DNA of 64,000 nt from Agriotes lineatus (Eukaryota; Arthropoda; Insecta; Coleoptera; Elateridae): positions 1-64,000 of the forward strand of contig CALNHX010007632.1 in NCBI GenBank assembly GCA_940337035.1. The letters are read 5' to 3'. Of the stretch, positions 37,169 to 49,137 are shown in pieces. The translations under genes and the position numbers were made by a program. The first letter of the stretch is position 1; each line of letters begins with the position of its first letter. The notes under the pieces were generated by a model. The model made no database searches. It worked only from the letters and a program-made list of their open reading frames with translations, and was not told where the DNA came from.

Positions 37169-37744
37169 CACGTACAATCCCAAATGCGCCAGGAATGTAA
37201 GTGCCACGGAATGTCAGGCTCTTGCACGGTAAAAACCTGCTGGATGCGCCTTCCACCATTCCGAGTGATCGGCGATAATCTGAAAGACCGCTTCGATGGG
37301 GCTTCGCGAGTGATGGTCAGCAACGCGGGGAACTCACGCAACAGCAACAATGCCCACAGCAACCGCCACAACAAGTCCAACAACATCATGAGCAACAGCA
37401 TCCACAACAAAAGGGAGGGCAGAGGGCGGAAGCACAAGTACGGCTTCCAGCTCAAGCCCTACAACCCCGAGCACAAGCCCCCTGGGTCCAAAGACTTGGT
37501 GTATTACGAACCTTCCCCTGGTTTCTGCGAGAGAAACCCGAGGCTAGGTATTCAGGGTACCCATGGGAGGCAGTGCAACGATACTTCCATCGGCGTCGAT
37601 GGGTGCGATCTGATGTGCTGCGGTAGAGGGTATCGCACGCAAGTGGTGGAGGTGGTGGAAAGGTGCAATTGTACGTTCCATTGGTGTTGTGAAGTGAAAT
37701 GCGACGTCTGTAGACTGAAAAAAACTGTACACACGTGTGTCTAA
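37169..37744 (+). CDS. wg: wingless/Wnt1 last coding exon
   Basis: It encodes the C-terminal 191 residues. It joins in phase 0 after AG at 37167-37168. The first conserved block, MRQECKCHGMSGSCTVKTCW, holds the Ser (codon 37214-37216) that receives palmitoleate from Porcupine in all Wnts. Next comes FRVIGDNLKDRFDGASRV, then an Asn/Ser/His-rich spacer of about 45 residues typical of arthropod Wnt1, then HKPPGSKDLVYYEPSPGFCE. The Cys-rich C-terminal domain follows, with LMCCGRGYRTQVV, ERCNCTFHWCCEVKC and a terminal CV. NDT and NCT are candidate N-glycosylation sites. The frame is intact and ends at TAA 37742-37744. The Cys pattern shows a functional gene. Confidence 0.96.
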   Translation, partial: HVQSQMRQECKCHGMSGSCTVKTCWMRLPPFRVIGDNLKDRFDGASRVMVSNAGNSRNSNNAHSNRHNKSNNIMSNSIHNKREGRGRKHKYGFQLKPYNPEHKPPGSKDLVYYEPSPGFCERNPRLGIQGTHGRQCNDTSIGVDGCDLMCCGRGYRTQVVEVVERCNCTFHWCCEVKCDVCRLKKTVHTCV

Positions 37745-38650
37745 TTTTTTGTTTTATGCGTATTTATATGAGATCTGCAGATTTCGCCCCATTATATTGT
37801 CCATTTCCATAGCTTAACATTAGAAATTTAATAGGAAAAATAATAATCATATATGGCGTAAACAAGAAACGATTTCTACATGTATGTGTTTATCTATTTT
37901 CTTCTTCTGTATTCAAGTTGAGTTCTATAGGCTATGTCGTCAATATTTATCATTTTCACGCTCTTCCAACGTCTCTTTTCTCCGTTGGTGTGGATTTATA
38001 CAGTAGATTTTATATTTCCGAAACAGTATTATTGCTAGCCTTAAGTCCATCTGAAAATCTGCAGACTGAACATTTATCAGTATTATTATAGCGGGAGGGC
38101 GATGTAAAGTAACCGCTCAAGTAAATAGCGATTGTTAAAGACTGATTTTAAATTCGATGGAAGAATGTTATGTAACTATTTATAAAAATTACATTTACGT
38201 AATGTACTGAGTCAGCATTTTGTATATAATGATATATATTTTTTAATTTATACAAAAATTCTTCTTGAATTACAGTTTCTCGTTTTTAGGTAAATTCTAA
38301 GTTTTGATTTTCCTCCATGCTTTGAACTGAAGTTAGAATTTATCTAAAATTATGAAAAACAGATATCCTGAATAGGTTTTTATACGCTTAATTGTATATT
38401 AAAACGATTTAATTATTTATTTATTTAGATATGTTTAATTTGTATATTTTATGAAAATAACGTGTGACCATGAGGTCACATTAATAGCTTGTGTCATCCA
38501 GTAACTGTAAAATGTACATACGTCCTGTATATATATTTAATAACCAATTTGTGTAATATAAATATTTTTATAACGTAGTATTTATAATTCCACGTACTTG
38601 TACATGTCCAAATAAAAAGGTGTTGAATAAAATGTTTAATTATCAAGTGA
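37745..38650 (+). other. wg: wg 3' UTR and polyadenylation region
   Basis: About 870-900 nt of AT-rich sequence follows the stop. AATAAA signals lie at 38611-38616 and 38626-38631, followed by T-rich sequence. Two UGUAUAUA motifs (38221-38228, 38526-38533) fit the Pumilio consensus, and overlapping ATTTA units (about 38412-38427) form an AU-rich element. These fit short-lived, post-transcriptionally controlled mRNA, but function is inferred. The real 3' end needs transcript data. Confidence 0.6.
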
Positions 38651-39168
38651 TGTTTTGCTTTTTACAGGAACCATGGACTTCATCAAATAATTCGAAGAAA
38701 TTAGTTACAACTTCGTGATTTTGGCACAGGAAGTATTATCATGACGACTTTGTAATTATTTTAATAGTATATCTAATATACAGATCGTACAAGTACAGTA
38801 AAAAATATACAGAAAGTATAACATACAACGTTTTATTTCATTGTCTCGCATTTTCTTGGTAACAGTGCACATTACAGTACACAGTACAGTTTTAAATAAG
38901 TACAATAAACAGCGCTAGAGCACGCAAAAGGTGAGATGTAAAACCCGAACGAATTAAAAGGTTTAATTCTTGTCGTTGGTGGTAATGAATCAATATATTT
39001 CTATAATGTTACACTAGTGTCTCTCAATTTCGATTTTCTAAAATTTATCAATGCGCCGCTATAAACAATTACTTTTTTTATTATCTAACAATGGACCGAT
39101 GAAAGCTCAGTTTCTGACTATGAAATGGTTTTGTAATTAATAAAGTTATATTTTGTGTTTTCAATATA

Positions 39169-40037
39169 CGAAGAGCGTTCAAATATGAATTGCCGGCCAA
39201 AAGACAAAGACACGCACAGAAGTTGTATATATTAATTAATGCCCTGGAACGAGTCCTAACTTTATTCAGTTGTTGAACAGCCACAATTCATTTTCGTTCA
39301 ATTGGCAAGCATGAGTGAAGTGGGAGTGCATTCAACCATCGAACAACGCATTATTAGTAAATTTTTTATCAACGAAGATATCAAACCATAATTTGTGTAA
39401 GAGTTAAATACAGTTTGATGCGCAATCACTATCAGACATAAGCGTTTACAAAAGGAGTAAAGCATTTAAAGATGGCTGGAAAGGTGCTGAGAATGAATCG
39501 TATTCTCGCCGTCCAAAAACATTGACAACAGAAGAGAATGCGGACAGAGTAAAATGCACTTATTTAAAACGATCGTCGAATTACAGTGAAGGATATTCCT
39601 TCTGCATTAAATATCAGTAGGGGTAACTTGAAACAAGACGCGAGTACTTTGCCTGCGTCTTACATGATAATGCTAGACCCCATTATGCTATTCACACGCT
39701 GACTACGATCTAAAAATTGAAATCGGCCATGCTGCCCCATTTACTATACATTTCGGCCCTTACTGCATCAGTTTTCTTATTTTTTTAGAGCCTTAAAAGA
39801 GTTTCTAGAAGAAAAATACCTCGTTGTAATGAAGAAGTCATCGAAATTGTTCGGGAATGGGTGCGACAACAGCCAAAATAAAATTTTTCTCGTGACATAC
39901 AAACACTTCCGGAAAGATAGTACCAACTTATTAAAAGTCAGAAAGACTGAGTAGAAAAATGACATGATATACATTAGAGTCCTTGTGTTTGTTTTTGAAT
40001 AAATATTAAATTCTAATTTATATTTGAACACTCCTCG
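39169..40037 (+). pseudogene. Mariner element with TIRs, transposase gutted
   Basis: Ends CGAAGAGCGTTCAAATATGA and, inverted, CGAGGAGTGTTCAAATATAA are flanked by TA at both sides. Inside, MSEVGVHSTIEQRII at 39311 is the transposase start, and then frames show the 'YKWYxxFKxGxxSxED/RRPxT' area with stops. Further on, HDNARPHYAIHTL (frameshifted) carries the second catalytic Asp. The copy is 869 bp against about 1.3 kb for an intact mariner, so the first catalytic region has been deleted. It lies about 500 bp after the wg poly(A) site. Confidence 0.8.
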
Positions 40038-40349
40038 TATTTACGCAACTGAGGTTCCTTTATCAATATTCCAGGTTTATAATTACGTCTAAATAAGATA
40101 TAGCGAGGTAAATAATTTATCTACAGCTTAAATTACTACTCGATCGCTGTAGCAGCTCGTAACTATGTAAGTATATTATAAAGTTTTGTTATAAACAATA
40201 ATACAAAAGACACCAGGAAAGTTTTGCAAAGCGACTTTATTTATTATAAACTTTAAAATTAGTTACCTTATTTTCTAATACACCTTTGCATTCTTCCAAA
40301 TCAATCGTCTAACTAATTCTTCCATGTGTCCTCTGCGAGCTAAACATAT

Positions 40350-40770
40350 TCTTGATTACGTGCCTTCAGCCTATTGATTCCGCCGAGACGAAAATTGAGG
40401 ACATTTTCGATATCATCTTTTCTCTCGAATGTTCGAAATCGAGATTGACATTTATCTATCTCAAATATTCGAGACGAGCACGATTGCTCAAATTCTCGAA
40501 TATTCGAGACGAGATTAACTAAATTCTCGATATCGACAGTTTTCAATAGTATATTTAAAACCCGCATCCTAACCAAATAGAACAGTTAGGATTTTATCTT
40601 AATTTTTTCTAAAACTTTCACAGGAGTTACCTTATAATAACCCAGCCTCAATTCGGTACGCATAGCACATCCAAATTCTCGAGGTCGAGATCGAGAATCC
40701 ACGTTCGAGAATTAGCGAGTTTTTTGAGATCGAGGTCGAAAATGTCTCGTCTCGTGTTGGGGCAACATTG
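40350..40770. repeat. Inverted-repeat region rich in TCTCGA/TCGAGA words
   Basis: Many copies of ATTCGAGACGAG and ATTCTCGA-type words occur. The two halves (about 40385-40540 and about 40670-40755) are imperfect reverse complements. It is probably the remains of a DNA element with subterminal repeats. Family unknown. Confidence 0.45.
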
Positions 40771-40949
40771 CTTCAGCCGCTGCTTATCAGTTGAAAATCA
40801 TCTTCCCCTAACTCGACTATTCACATGAGAAAAGAAAATGAAGTCACAGAATATCGATCTTCTTAAATCATCTCAATAGTCAACATCCAGACATTAACAT
40901 GGAAAGCTCTAAGGAATAGCGGTTGCCGTGCTAGTAATATACAGTCTGA

Positions 40950-41560
40950 CATCAATCGCCATCTTCATCCACGGCCACCCAAACCTCCAAAACCCAATCC
41001 TCCTGCAGCAATAGTCTTTTTACCCTATATCGACCAAGTCACCGACCGCATAAGAACGTTTCTTCGAAAGCAAAACATTAAAACAGTATTCAAACCCCCG
41101 AGAAAAATCTCACAAGTTCTTCCTTTATCTAAAGATAAATTAAACACTATGTCATCTAAAGGTGTTTATGGAGTCCCTTGCTCTTGTAATGCTGTATACA
41201 TTGGTGAAACAGGTCGTTCAGTGAAAACTCGCATCTCTGAGCACCAGCGCTGTCTCAGGTCGGGTTTCGTTTCATCATCAGCCATCGCCGAACACCAACG
41301 CGATACCGCCCATAAAATCCTTATGATGAAGCTTCCATTATCTGCAAATCCACATTTTTCTTTAGCAGAGAAATTCGCAAAGCTATTGAAATTTACAAAC
41401 ACTCTAACAATCTCAATCTGGACGAAGGCTTTCCCCTTCGTTCTATGTGGAAAGTGCTAATTCCTAAGCCCCGCTCACCGCCATTGAACCGCGACGGCAT
41501 TCGCCTATATTTTTATAAATTCTCGCCTTCTCCTTGCGATCGTTAGAAGAGTTTCGCCTC
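40950..41560 (+). pseudogene. Penelope-like element C-terminus with GIY-YIG endonuclease
   Basis: An open frame runs from about 40960 to 41460. The RT-endonuclease linker (FLPYIDQVTDRI ... FKPPRKI) is followed by KGVYGVPCSCNAVYIGETGR, SVKTRISEHQ and later AIAEHQRDTAH. This is the CCHH-containing GIY-YIG nuclease of Penelope retroelements, which nicks target DNA for reverse transcription. A frameshift near 41360 moves the C-terminal EIYKHSNNLNLDEGFPLRSM to another frame. The RT domain is absent, so the copy is 5' truncated. Confidence 0.8.
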
Positions 41561-42059
41561 TTACGTGGTTTACAAGTTGAGTTACCGTGCTCTTCTATCC
41601 CTTCCCTTGCAAAAGAGTTTCGCTTCTGGCGTGGTCTGCACGTTGAGTTACCCTGTTCTTTTGCTTTTTCTCCTAATGAAGCCCCTTACGAAAGTGGGCG
41701 AAACTTTGAGTTCTTCGACCTCAATCATGACATGGTCCAATCCCGGAAGTCGTCGACGATGGCCGTGAAAGCCTCCGAAATCAAGTCACAGAATGTACGA
41801 TCAGGGCTGTATGGAAGGTATATATGCAAATTGTACTTGTTTGTTGCCAAATAGACACCACAGGATTTGTTCAAAGTGCAGCGGCATCGTGGTGGTGTAC
41901 AGACCATATATGTTGGGCCGTGGCATAGAGTGGACGCTTTTGAGCTTATACAGGCCGCAAGGTAGGCACCCTATGCATTACTTAGTAAGACCGATCTCTG
42001 TGTCTCCAATACCACGCACTCTAAAGTTCACCTTGCTGCGAAAAACAGGGTGATCATTC

Positions 42060-42450
42060 TTTTTTTTCCTGACTTAATCTTTTGATTGTGGCTGAGACTA
42101 TTTTATCTTCGAACACCCCACACTTTGCTCGCAAGATTCGTTACTATTTCCCGGCACCAAATAACACGCTGCCGTACTTGCTCTTCAGTCAACGAATGCG
42201 GAACAAACATTGCTAACATTCAGATGATCGTGAAGAATTGCTCCAGTATTTTCAGGACGGTTACAATGCTTTTGTCGGCGACTAAGTAAGAAGGCCACCT
42301 GATCCTCAACACTAAAATGTCCCTTATGGAACTTTCGATACCATCTAAATATAATAATACGACTTCGGTATCGGAGGCATTTGCTCTAGGTATGGGTGGG
42401 TCCATGCCAGTCCTTGAGCACAGATTTACCGTAGTGCTCATTTTTCGTTG
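42060..42450 (-). pseudogene. Mariner-type transposase N-terminal relic
   Basis: On the minus strand, broken frames read RWYRKFHKGHFSVEDQ (the 'WYREFKRGRFSLED' block). Then comes a 'GAILHDHLNVSNVCSAFVD' segment matching 'ILHEHLNMRKLCSRWVPH', then 'LTEEQVRQRVIWCREI' matching 'LTDEQKxxRVDWCRE'. Frameshifts and stops are present and the catalytic domain is missing. Confidence 0.6.
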
Positions 42451-42639
42451 ATAGCGACACCATAATTAGGCCAGTTATTATCGATTCCTGATTGCACCAC
42501 ATTGCAAAACTTTACCTTATATCCAGAAGCTATGCGTGTATTAAATATGACAAGCAAGAGTTTTTCTTCCATTTCACGTACCTATCTGTTTTCAATATTT
42601 TATAATTAACGATGCTTCAAAATTTTGAAGCTAAATTCA

Positions 42640-42985
42640 TCTACGGCGAGCGAAAAAATAATCAACGTAAATGTCGAAAGCCATAGATGTAGACTAACAA
42701 TCGTATGAATGTATGCACCAAACGACGAAGACGTCCACAATACCATAGATAAATTGTACACTAAACTCTTAACTGAATGCGGGCAAACACGGGAAATTCT
42801 TCTAGGAGACTTCAGTGCACTGGTTGGCCGCAAGACCCTATAACAATTCGGGGAAAAATCAAGAATTAATAACGGAGAAGAGTTAATCAATTTATGTGAA
42901 CAACATGACTTAAAAATCAACAACTGCTTTTATAAACACAGAGAAATAACACGCATACACGTGGCCAGAGGCATGCCAGACAACG
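42640..42985 (+). pseudogene. LINE apurinic-type endonuclease fragment
   Basis: Frames read VWMYAPNDDEDVHNTIDKLY, TREILLGDFSALVGRKT and NNGEELINLCEQHDLKINN. This is the EN block order 'YAP ... GDFNA-x-VG ... N-x-NGE-x-L-x-x-F-x-x-x-x-x-L-x-I-x-N' of RTE/CR1-type LINEs. The GDFN Asn is changed to Ser. It is an isolated fragment. Confidence 0.6.
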
Positions 42986-43989
42986 TAAAACAATAATCCA
43001 TATATATAATAGGCTTGTCTGGGACGCTCGATTCTAACTGCATATCTGCAACGGATATAACTGCAGCGAAATAGCAACTGCGCTACCGAGACTCTTCCAT
43101 ATACGTCCGGCGCGCGCCTCTGTTGAACGTCACGGTGTTATGGTTGAAACATTTTTACTCTTTTGTGACATTATCCTTTATCTGTTGAGTCTTATTTTTG
43201 GCTCCTCTTTTATTGGCCATTGGATTTTCGTAGTTCAATTTTGACAAATGTCAATTGATAATCATCAACATTTTCTGAAATTATGTGTACGTATTCTACA
43301 CAATGAGATCTTTCAAATGAGGTGCAACATGACCCTTTTTCTATTTAAAACAAATATTAAATATGGCACCAAACAGCCATACTCAAATTTTTAATTATCT
43401 TTAAATGGCTTAAAATTGGAATAGTGTATTACACAAAATTTTATTAAAATATCTTGACGAATTCAAAAGTGAAAGGGGGAGGAGAATTTTTTTCCTCACT
43501 GTATATTTATTACAAACATTCAAAACAACGAAAAATACACAGAATATGTTTTAATTAAAATATACATATAGAACACTACCGGGATACCTACTCTCTAATG
43601 AGGAATGCACAGGAGACTAAGCGTCATTAATTTTTTACTTCCCTCGTCTAAAAGACCAAGGAAATATTGTAATCTTGAAAAAATCACCTTCCGAGACTTC
43701 TTCAGATCTTCACTTTTCAGGGTCTCTAGATGACGAAAAATAGGTTTCCTCAATTCCGTCCGTCTGTTGCCAGTATTTGTTGGAAGAAGAAGATATTTTG
43801 CATCCAGATTACATGCCTTCCTAGCATGAAACAGAAAAAATTTCGATGAATATATACAGGCTAAACGCCTTAAAAAAATAAATTACATAATTGAAGGAAA
43901 TATTTTGCACATAGCTCAGGTTTTTACTCTTAAAGAGAAATGGCATATTTTGGATCCAACATATACGAAGGTTGCACCGAAGATTGTTA
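42986..43989. other. No gene seen
   Basis: Nothing recognised apart from a GC-rich spot at 43110-43135. Confidence 0.4.
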
Positions 43990-44138
43990 ATTATTAAAAG
44001 ACCGTTGCATTTTTTAACAAAAAATCTTTATTGTTTTTCAAAATATTCTCCATTCAGACTAATACACTTGTGCATTCTTTGAAACCACTTTTTAAAACAT
44101 TCGGAAAATTCATTTTCTAAAAGGTCATCAAAAATTCC
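43990..44138 (-). pseudogene. Mariner transposase C-terminal fragment
   Basis: The minus strand reads KKWFQRMHKCISLNGEYFEK then a stop, matching the C-terminal 'W-x-x-R-x-x-x-CI-x-x-x-GxYFE' end of mariner-type transposases. The 5' end of the LINE at 44139 cuts it. Confidence 0.6.
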
Positions 44139-44404
44139 TTGGAGGTCACTAAAGGCGACAAACAATCGGAAAGTGTGTTGCATACAGAAATCGAAGCTAA
44201 ATTAACATTTATTTGCAAACAACTTGAAATTTTACCGACGTTTAATATAAATGTACAAAATCTATCGGAAAAAGTTTGCAGTATCAAGGGTCAACTGGAA
44301 AAAATGCAAAGCGAAATAACTATCCTCCATCAACGTGTAAAAACCAACAACGATGTAATTGAATCTTTACAAAAAGATAATAGAGAAAAATCGCAGGAAA
44401 TTAA

Positions 44405-47093
44405 TAATAATAATATAATAATAATAATCTTTAGTAGCATTAAGCTACATAATTCAAACAGTCAAATTTCCCTTAAAATATAAATAACAAACATATTAAT
44501 GATAATAATAATATAGATAATCTAAATAATGAAAATAATCGAAAATAATAAACAAAACCATATAATAGAATAATCAAATCTATAAGTATATAAAAAGAAA
44601 TTAAGATTAAATGTCAATATTATCTATAACATGCTTTGCGCAATTGCTTTTAAATGTTCTTATACTATCACTCCTTTTTACATAATCAGGTAGGTAATTA
44701 TACATTATTAGGCCTTTGTAAAAAATGTTATTCTGCATATAAGTAGTTTTGACTGTTCTTATGTAAAAATTGTTTTGGGATCTAGTGTTGTGTTCATGTA
44801 TCTCCTTAACAAAGGTTAGTTCCTCTAACAAATGCTCAGGAAGCAAACCTTTTATAATCTTATATATAAAACACATTGAATTTAGTACAACTGTTTGTTT
44901 AACACTTAATATATCCAAAGTATCTAACAAGAGTTTTATATTCATATATCTATTGCACTTCAGAATTACTCTTAACGCATAATTTTGCTTTCTTTGTATA
45001 TTACACAATTGAGTATTATTTAAAAGAAACAGTATACTGGAACAAAACACAAAATGACAATGAATAATCGAGTTATAAATTAATTTTTTACACCATAAAC
45101 TTAAATGATTACCGATTCTATTTAAAAAATGAACTTTTTTTACTATCTTACTCACAATGTAATTCGCGTGACTTGAGAAACTGAGTTTATTGTCTATGTA
45201 CGCACCTAACTATTTTATTTCGGATACATTCTCAATACGTACACCGTCAATTATTAAATCAGGAATGTCATTAATTAAAAGATTTCTTTGCTTAATATTT
45301 ATCACCATAAAATTAGTCTTATTAGTATTTAGCTTTAGATAATTGTCATTCAACCATATCACCAAGTTATTAACTTCTTCATTTAATACTGACACCACCT
45401 TATTTACATCATCACCGATAAAATAGATTAAAGTATCATCCGCAAACAGTTGAATACGACAGCTTTTTAAATACTTCACAATATCATTAATATAGAGAAT
45501 AAACAAATTTGGACCAAGGACTGAGCCTTGCGGTACACCATATTTAGTGTATTTTATTCAAGAGACTTTATTTCCAAATTTGGTCACTTGACTTCTATCT
45601 TGCAAAAAACTTTTAAACCATTGCAGTACTGTATCCTTAATACCCATACGTTCCAACTTTGAAATAAGTAAATTTCTATCTATTGTTTCAAATGCTCTTT
45701 GAAAGTCGAGAAATACGGCACCAATTATCTTCTTCTCATTCGATGCATTTTTCCATTTGACCAAAACAGACTGAAGCGCTGTTTCACAAGAATTATGTTT
45801 ACGAAACCCAGCTTGAAATTTAGTTAAAACCTTGTTATTTTCTATGTAGTGCATTAGTTGGTCATTTACTACTACTTCCAACAATTTTTCATAACTAGGT
45901 ACCATATTTATAGGTCTAAATTCTTCACAACGTATTGTGTTTAGTTGTTTTTCCACTGGAACAATTGATGTAGTTTTCCATGAAGAGGGGAATAATCCTT
46001 TCTCTAGGCTGTTATTAATTACCTGTAGATATCTGTCGCCTATAGCCTCAAACGACAACTTTAAAATTTTCATTGTAATACCATCCGTACTACTCTCCTT
46101 ATTTGGCATTTTCTTCACAATCACTTTCAGTTCAGATAGAGTTAGTTTTTTAAAACTTCCAAAAATAATGTCCATATTATCCATATTATTCAAGACATAG
46201 CCACTATCTCTATTTTTTATAATTGATGAACTAATAATTTCAATACTCTGAAGAAAATAAACGTTAAATTTTTCAGCTATTATAGGCTCATTGTAATAAA
46301 CTATATTGTCAAATATTATTTCCGTTTTTACATTGTCTTGAGTTCCATTCACCAATTCTTTAAGCGTTTTCCATAACATATTCGAGTTTTTGTTGACTTG
46401 ATCTATTTTCAGTGAATAGTATTTTGTTTTTTCATTTTTTATACTTTTAACTACTTCATTTCTCTGTTTTGTGTATTTTTCCCAGTCATGCAATCGTCTT
46501 GTCAGAATAGCTGTTCTGTACAACCTGTCTCTTAAACTGATTTTTTGCTTTATTTGCTCTGTAAACCATTTGTTGTTCCCGTACTTCTTTACTTTTATTT
46601 CCTGTTCTGGTGCGTACTTATTCAATGTATTTAATAGAGTTTGAGTTAGTTTATCTGCAATAATATTAACTTCTGAACACTCAGATAACCAGTCCTGTCC
46701 AATTAAATCGAGTTGAAATGATAATTCATCAATATTTCTATATTTACTCACCTTTTTCTTCTGATTTATCAATTTTTCTTTCTCGGAGAGTTTTACTGAA
46801 ATTATAAAATGATCGGAAATCCTTGGTGTCTGATTAACCTCAAAATTGAAATTTTTATTATTTGTAATTAACACATCAATAAGTGTATTGCTGTTGTAAG
46901 TCACCCGTGTAAATTCATCTACAATTTGCACTAATCCGCAATTTGCTATAAGCGTTTTTAGTTTATCACTGTAGAAGCTGGATTGTGCTAAATTTATATT
47001 TAAGTCGCCAGTAATTATTAATGTACCTGTGTTTTCAGACCATTCAAGGAGAATACTTTCAAATTTTGTCAAGAATTCCGTGTGACTAGAACT
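44405..47093 (-). mobile_element. Younger 5'-truncated LINE inserted antisense in the host LINE
   Basis: The 3' end is the (ATT)n tail (seen as AAT repeats at about 44405-44430) and the 5' truncation is at about 47093. On the minus strand one reading frame, 47072 to 44607, encodes the endonuclease end (TLIITGDLNINLAQ) and the RT: ECxEFRPINMVPSYEKLLEV, FRKHNSCETALQSVL, GAVFLDFQRAFETIDR, YGVPQGSVLGPNLF and FADDTLIYF. A conserved C-terminal domain follows. It is interrupted only by two in-frame stops (TGA 45558-45560 and TAG 45210-45212) over about 820 codons, so it is a relatively recent insertion. Confidence 0.85.
44607..47072 (-). pseudogene. EN-RT ORF2 of the antisense LINE, two nonsense codons
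   Basis: This is endonuclease C-terminal part plus complete reverse transcriptase and C-terminal region in a single frame. The catalytic FADD is intact. The first about 100-150 endonuclease residues are lost by 5' truncation. The nonsense codons lie just before the 'YGVPQGS' block and near 'ENVSEIK-LGAYID', both explicable by point mutation. It cannot make a full protein as it stands. Group CR1/L2-like is inferred from motif style and the ATT tail. Confidence 0.8.
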
Positions 47094-48142
47094 TTGTGAA
47101 TGATAGCAGCAAGCTACTACATATTTCTAATTTAGCAATTAAACTTAATCAGCTGGAACAGTATGGGCGTAACAAAAACATCGAGATACGCGGTCTAATT
47201 CAAGAAGCGGACGAAAATCTACACCCGAAAATCAAAACTATTGCGAAAAATTTAAGAATTCATAATTTTGCAATCAACGACATAGATGCTGTTCAATCGG
47301 TGAACAAAAAATAAAAATATACCCCGACCAATAACAGTACATTTTAATCGAAGGCCAATCAGGGATGCATTTATTGTCAGCAAAAAGAAAGTATCAATAA
47401 CTAACAACGATATTGTCCTCTACATAAATCAAAACCTAAATCCAATGAACAAAGAGCTATTTTCGAAGGCAATAAATGCAAAAAAAGAACACAACTTCAA
47501 ACATTTATGGACATACAAAGGTTCTATATTTATGAAGAAGACGGAAGATAGCCAACCAATCAAAATTTCTACAGAGGCAGACCTTCCTATACGGTAGGAT
47601 GATACTCATATAGTGCAAGAAAATTATTTGGTTTCAAACAGTTTCATTGTGCTTCATCAAACTATTCAATCGATAACCGGTAAGATTTTGGAATTACACT
47701 TTAATTTATTAGACATTGATAAAGAATGCGGGAGTAGTGTAGATGTTATCTGTTTAAGTGAAACGTGGTTGAGAACGGGTGAATATATTTACTTAAAAAA
47801 TTATTATACTGCTGCTCAATACTCAAGAAAATCAGCACCATATGGCGGAACTCTTATTTTAGTTCGTAATAAGCATTCATTTAATTCGATAATTTTTAAT
47901 ACAAAACCGGAAGAAAAGTATTTTGAATATTCAGCAACCTCTAACGAAAATATGATAATAATTTGTTTATACCGATGGGGCCACAATTATACAGAGAGAT
48001 TTTTCTTACTACGAACACGGCAAACGATATGTCGAATTTACAAATGCCGAGAATTTAACTTTGACAGTTCGCGTATTTTGTCAGTAGATAATATCTGCTG
48101 TCATTTCTATCTTAAAATCGATAACTACGAAGCAACGGATCA

Positions 48143-48640
48143 GTGCAAATTGTAAAATGGTATTATCAGGGTCCAACGGTCCGGGAAATTCAAAATTCTT
48201 TCACAACATTTGAAAATAGGCGTTCTTTATCATTATCAACGTTACATGGAGTTATTTCAAATTTTGGAAACTTTGGATGTGTTTCTCCCCAAAAGCACAA
48301 AAGGCCCAATGTTCCCAATGAAGATAGGAATTTAAAAGAAGTTTGTATTACCATTAATGACTATCCAGATTATTCATTTAAATAAATTGCATAACTAGTA
48401 AATTTAGCTGCGATATTCTTCCCGTTGGCCATTTCAGAAGTATGGAATTTTGTGAAACTGTAACAGAAATGCCTAAAACTTTCTCTGAAAAGTCGTTTTC
48501 ACTACAAGTAACGATTTGAAGAACTGCGTTTAAAAATTAAAAGGGTTGTTCAGAGTACTAGCACTAATACGTTGTCGGCTAATGTGCGAAGTTTCTATGA
48601 TCGCTTAGGATATTGTTTAGCGCAAGAAGGCAGGCTCTTT
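48143..48640 (+). pseudogene. Transposase remnant (DUF4817-like helix-turn-helix plus C-terminus)
   Basis: The intact 80-codon start has a helix-turn-helix segment (TVREIQNSFTTFENRRSLSL and VISNFGNFGCVSPQKHKR). It resembles the DUF4817 domain found in insect mariner-like transposases, from memory. After a gap that removes the DDE core, SFYDRLGYCLAQEGRLFE near 48590-48645 resembles the transposase C-terminus. An internal deletion and frameshifts make it inactive. Confidence 0.55.
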
Positions 48641-48922
48641 GAATAAGAGCTAATTTAAACTTCTTGAATTTTGTTGTTTGAAATAAAAATAGTTTTATTT
48701 TTGTTTGCATATTTTTTTACTGAGTTAGTTTGTTCGGAAGAAATTATTTCTTTCTTCAGAATGCGTTTTACTTTGAGAACTACCTTCTTTTACTGTACTG
48801 TTAATCTCTAAAAATCCTGTTTTTTAACTCTGAATTTATCACCTGAATTAATCACAGAATAACAGTATACCTCATACATTCTATCTGTGATATCATAATT
48901 AATTTAAAAAAATTACACTAGG

Positions 48923-48962
48923 CGTCTGCGTTGAACAACTACTTAAACAATCAACGCAGACG
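48923..48962. repeat. 12-bp-stem hairpin
   Basis: CGTCTGCGTTGA at 48923-48934 is exactly complementary to TCAACGCAGACG at 48951-48962, with a 16-base loop. It lies inside the mariner-like element. Confidence 0.85.
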
Positions 48963-48995
48963 ACCCATGGATTAATATCAGAGTACCTTAGACTA

Positions 48996-49041
48996 GTGTA
49001 CCTCTATATTAATTACTTGAGTAATTAATATAGAGGTACAC
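48996..49041. repeat. Perfect 22-bp-stem hairpin with 2-bp loop
   Basis: The arm 48996-49017 (GTGTACCTCTATATTAATTA plus CT) is repeated exactly inverted at 49020-49041. It is flanked by TACCTTAGAC on both sides, also in direct orientation. A perfect near-palindrome this long is unusual in otherwise decayed sequence. Confidence 0.9.
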
Positions 49042-49137
49042 TACCTTAGACCGACTGTCAATCGGTCTTGGCGTATTTTTAGGCAATCGTAAATTCGCCT
49101 TGATTTACTCGTGTTCGCAGTTCATGAATTTTCACTG

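Noticed and set aside
37165..37734. Antisense open frames over the last wg exon
   Set aside because: Produced by the codon composition of wg on the other strand; no family resemblance.
44139..44483. Stand-alone coiled-coil gene
   Set aside because: Its continuation is at 47094 after removal of the inserted LINE, so it is ORF1 of the host LINE.
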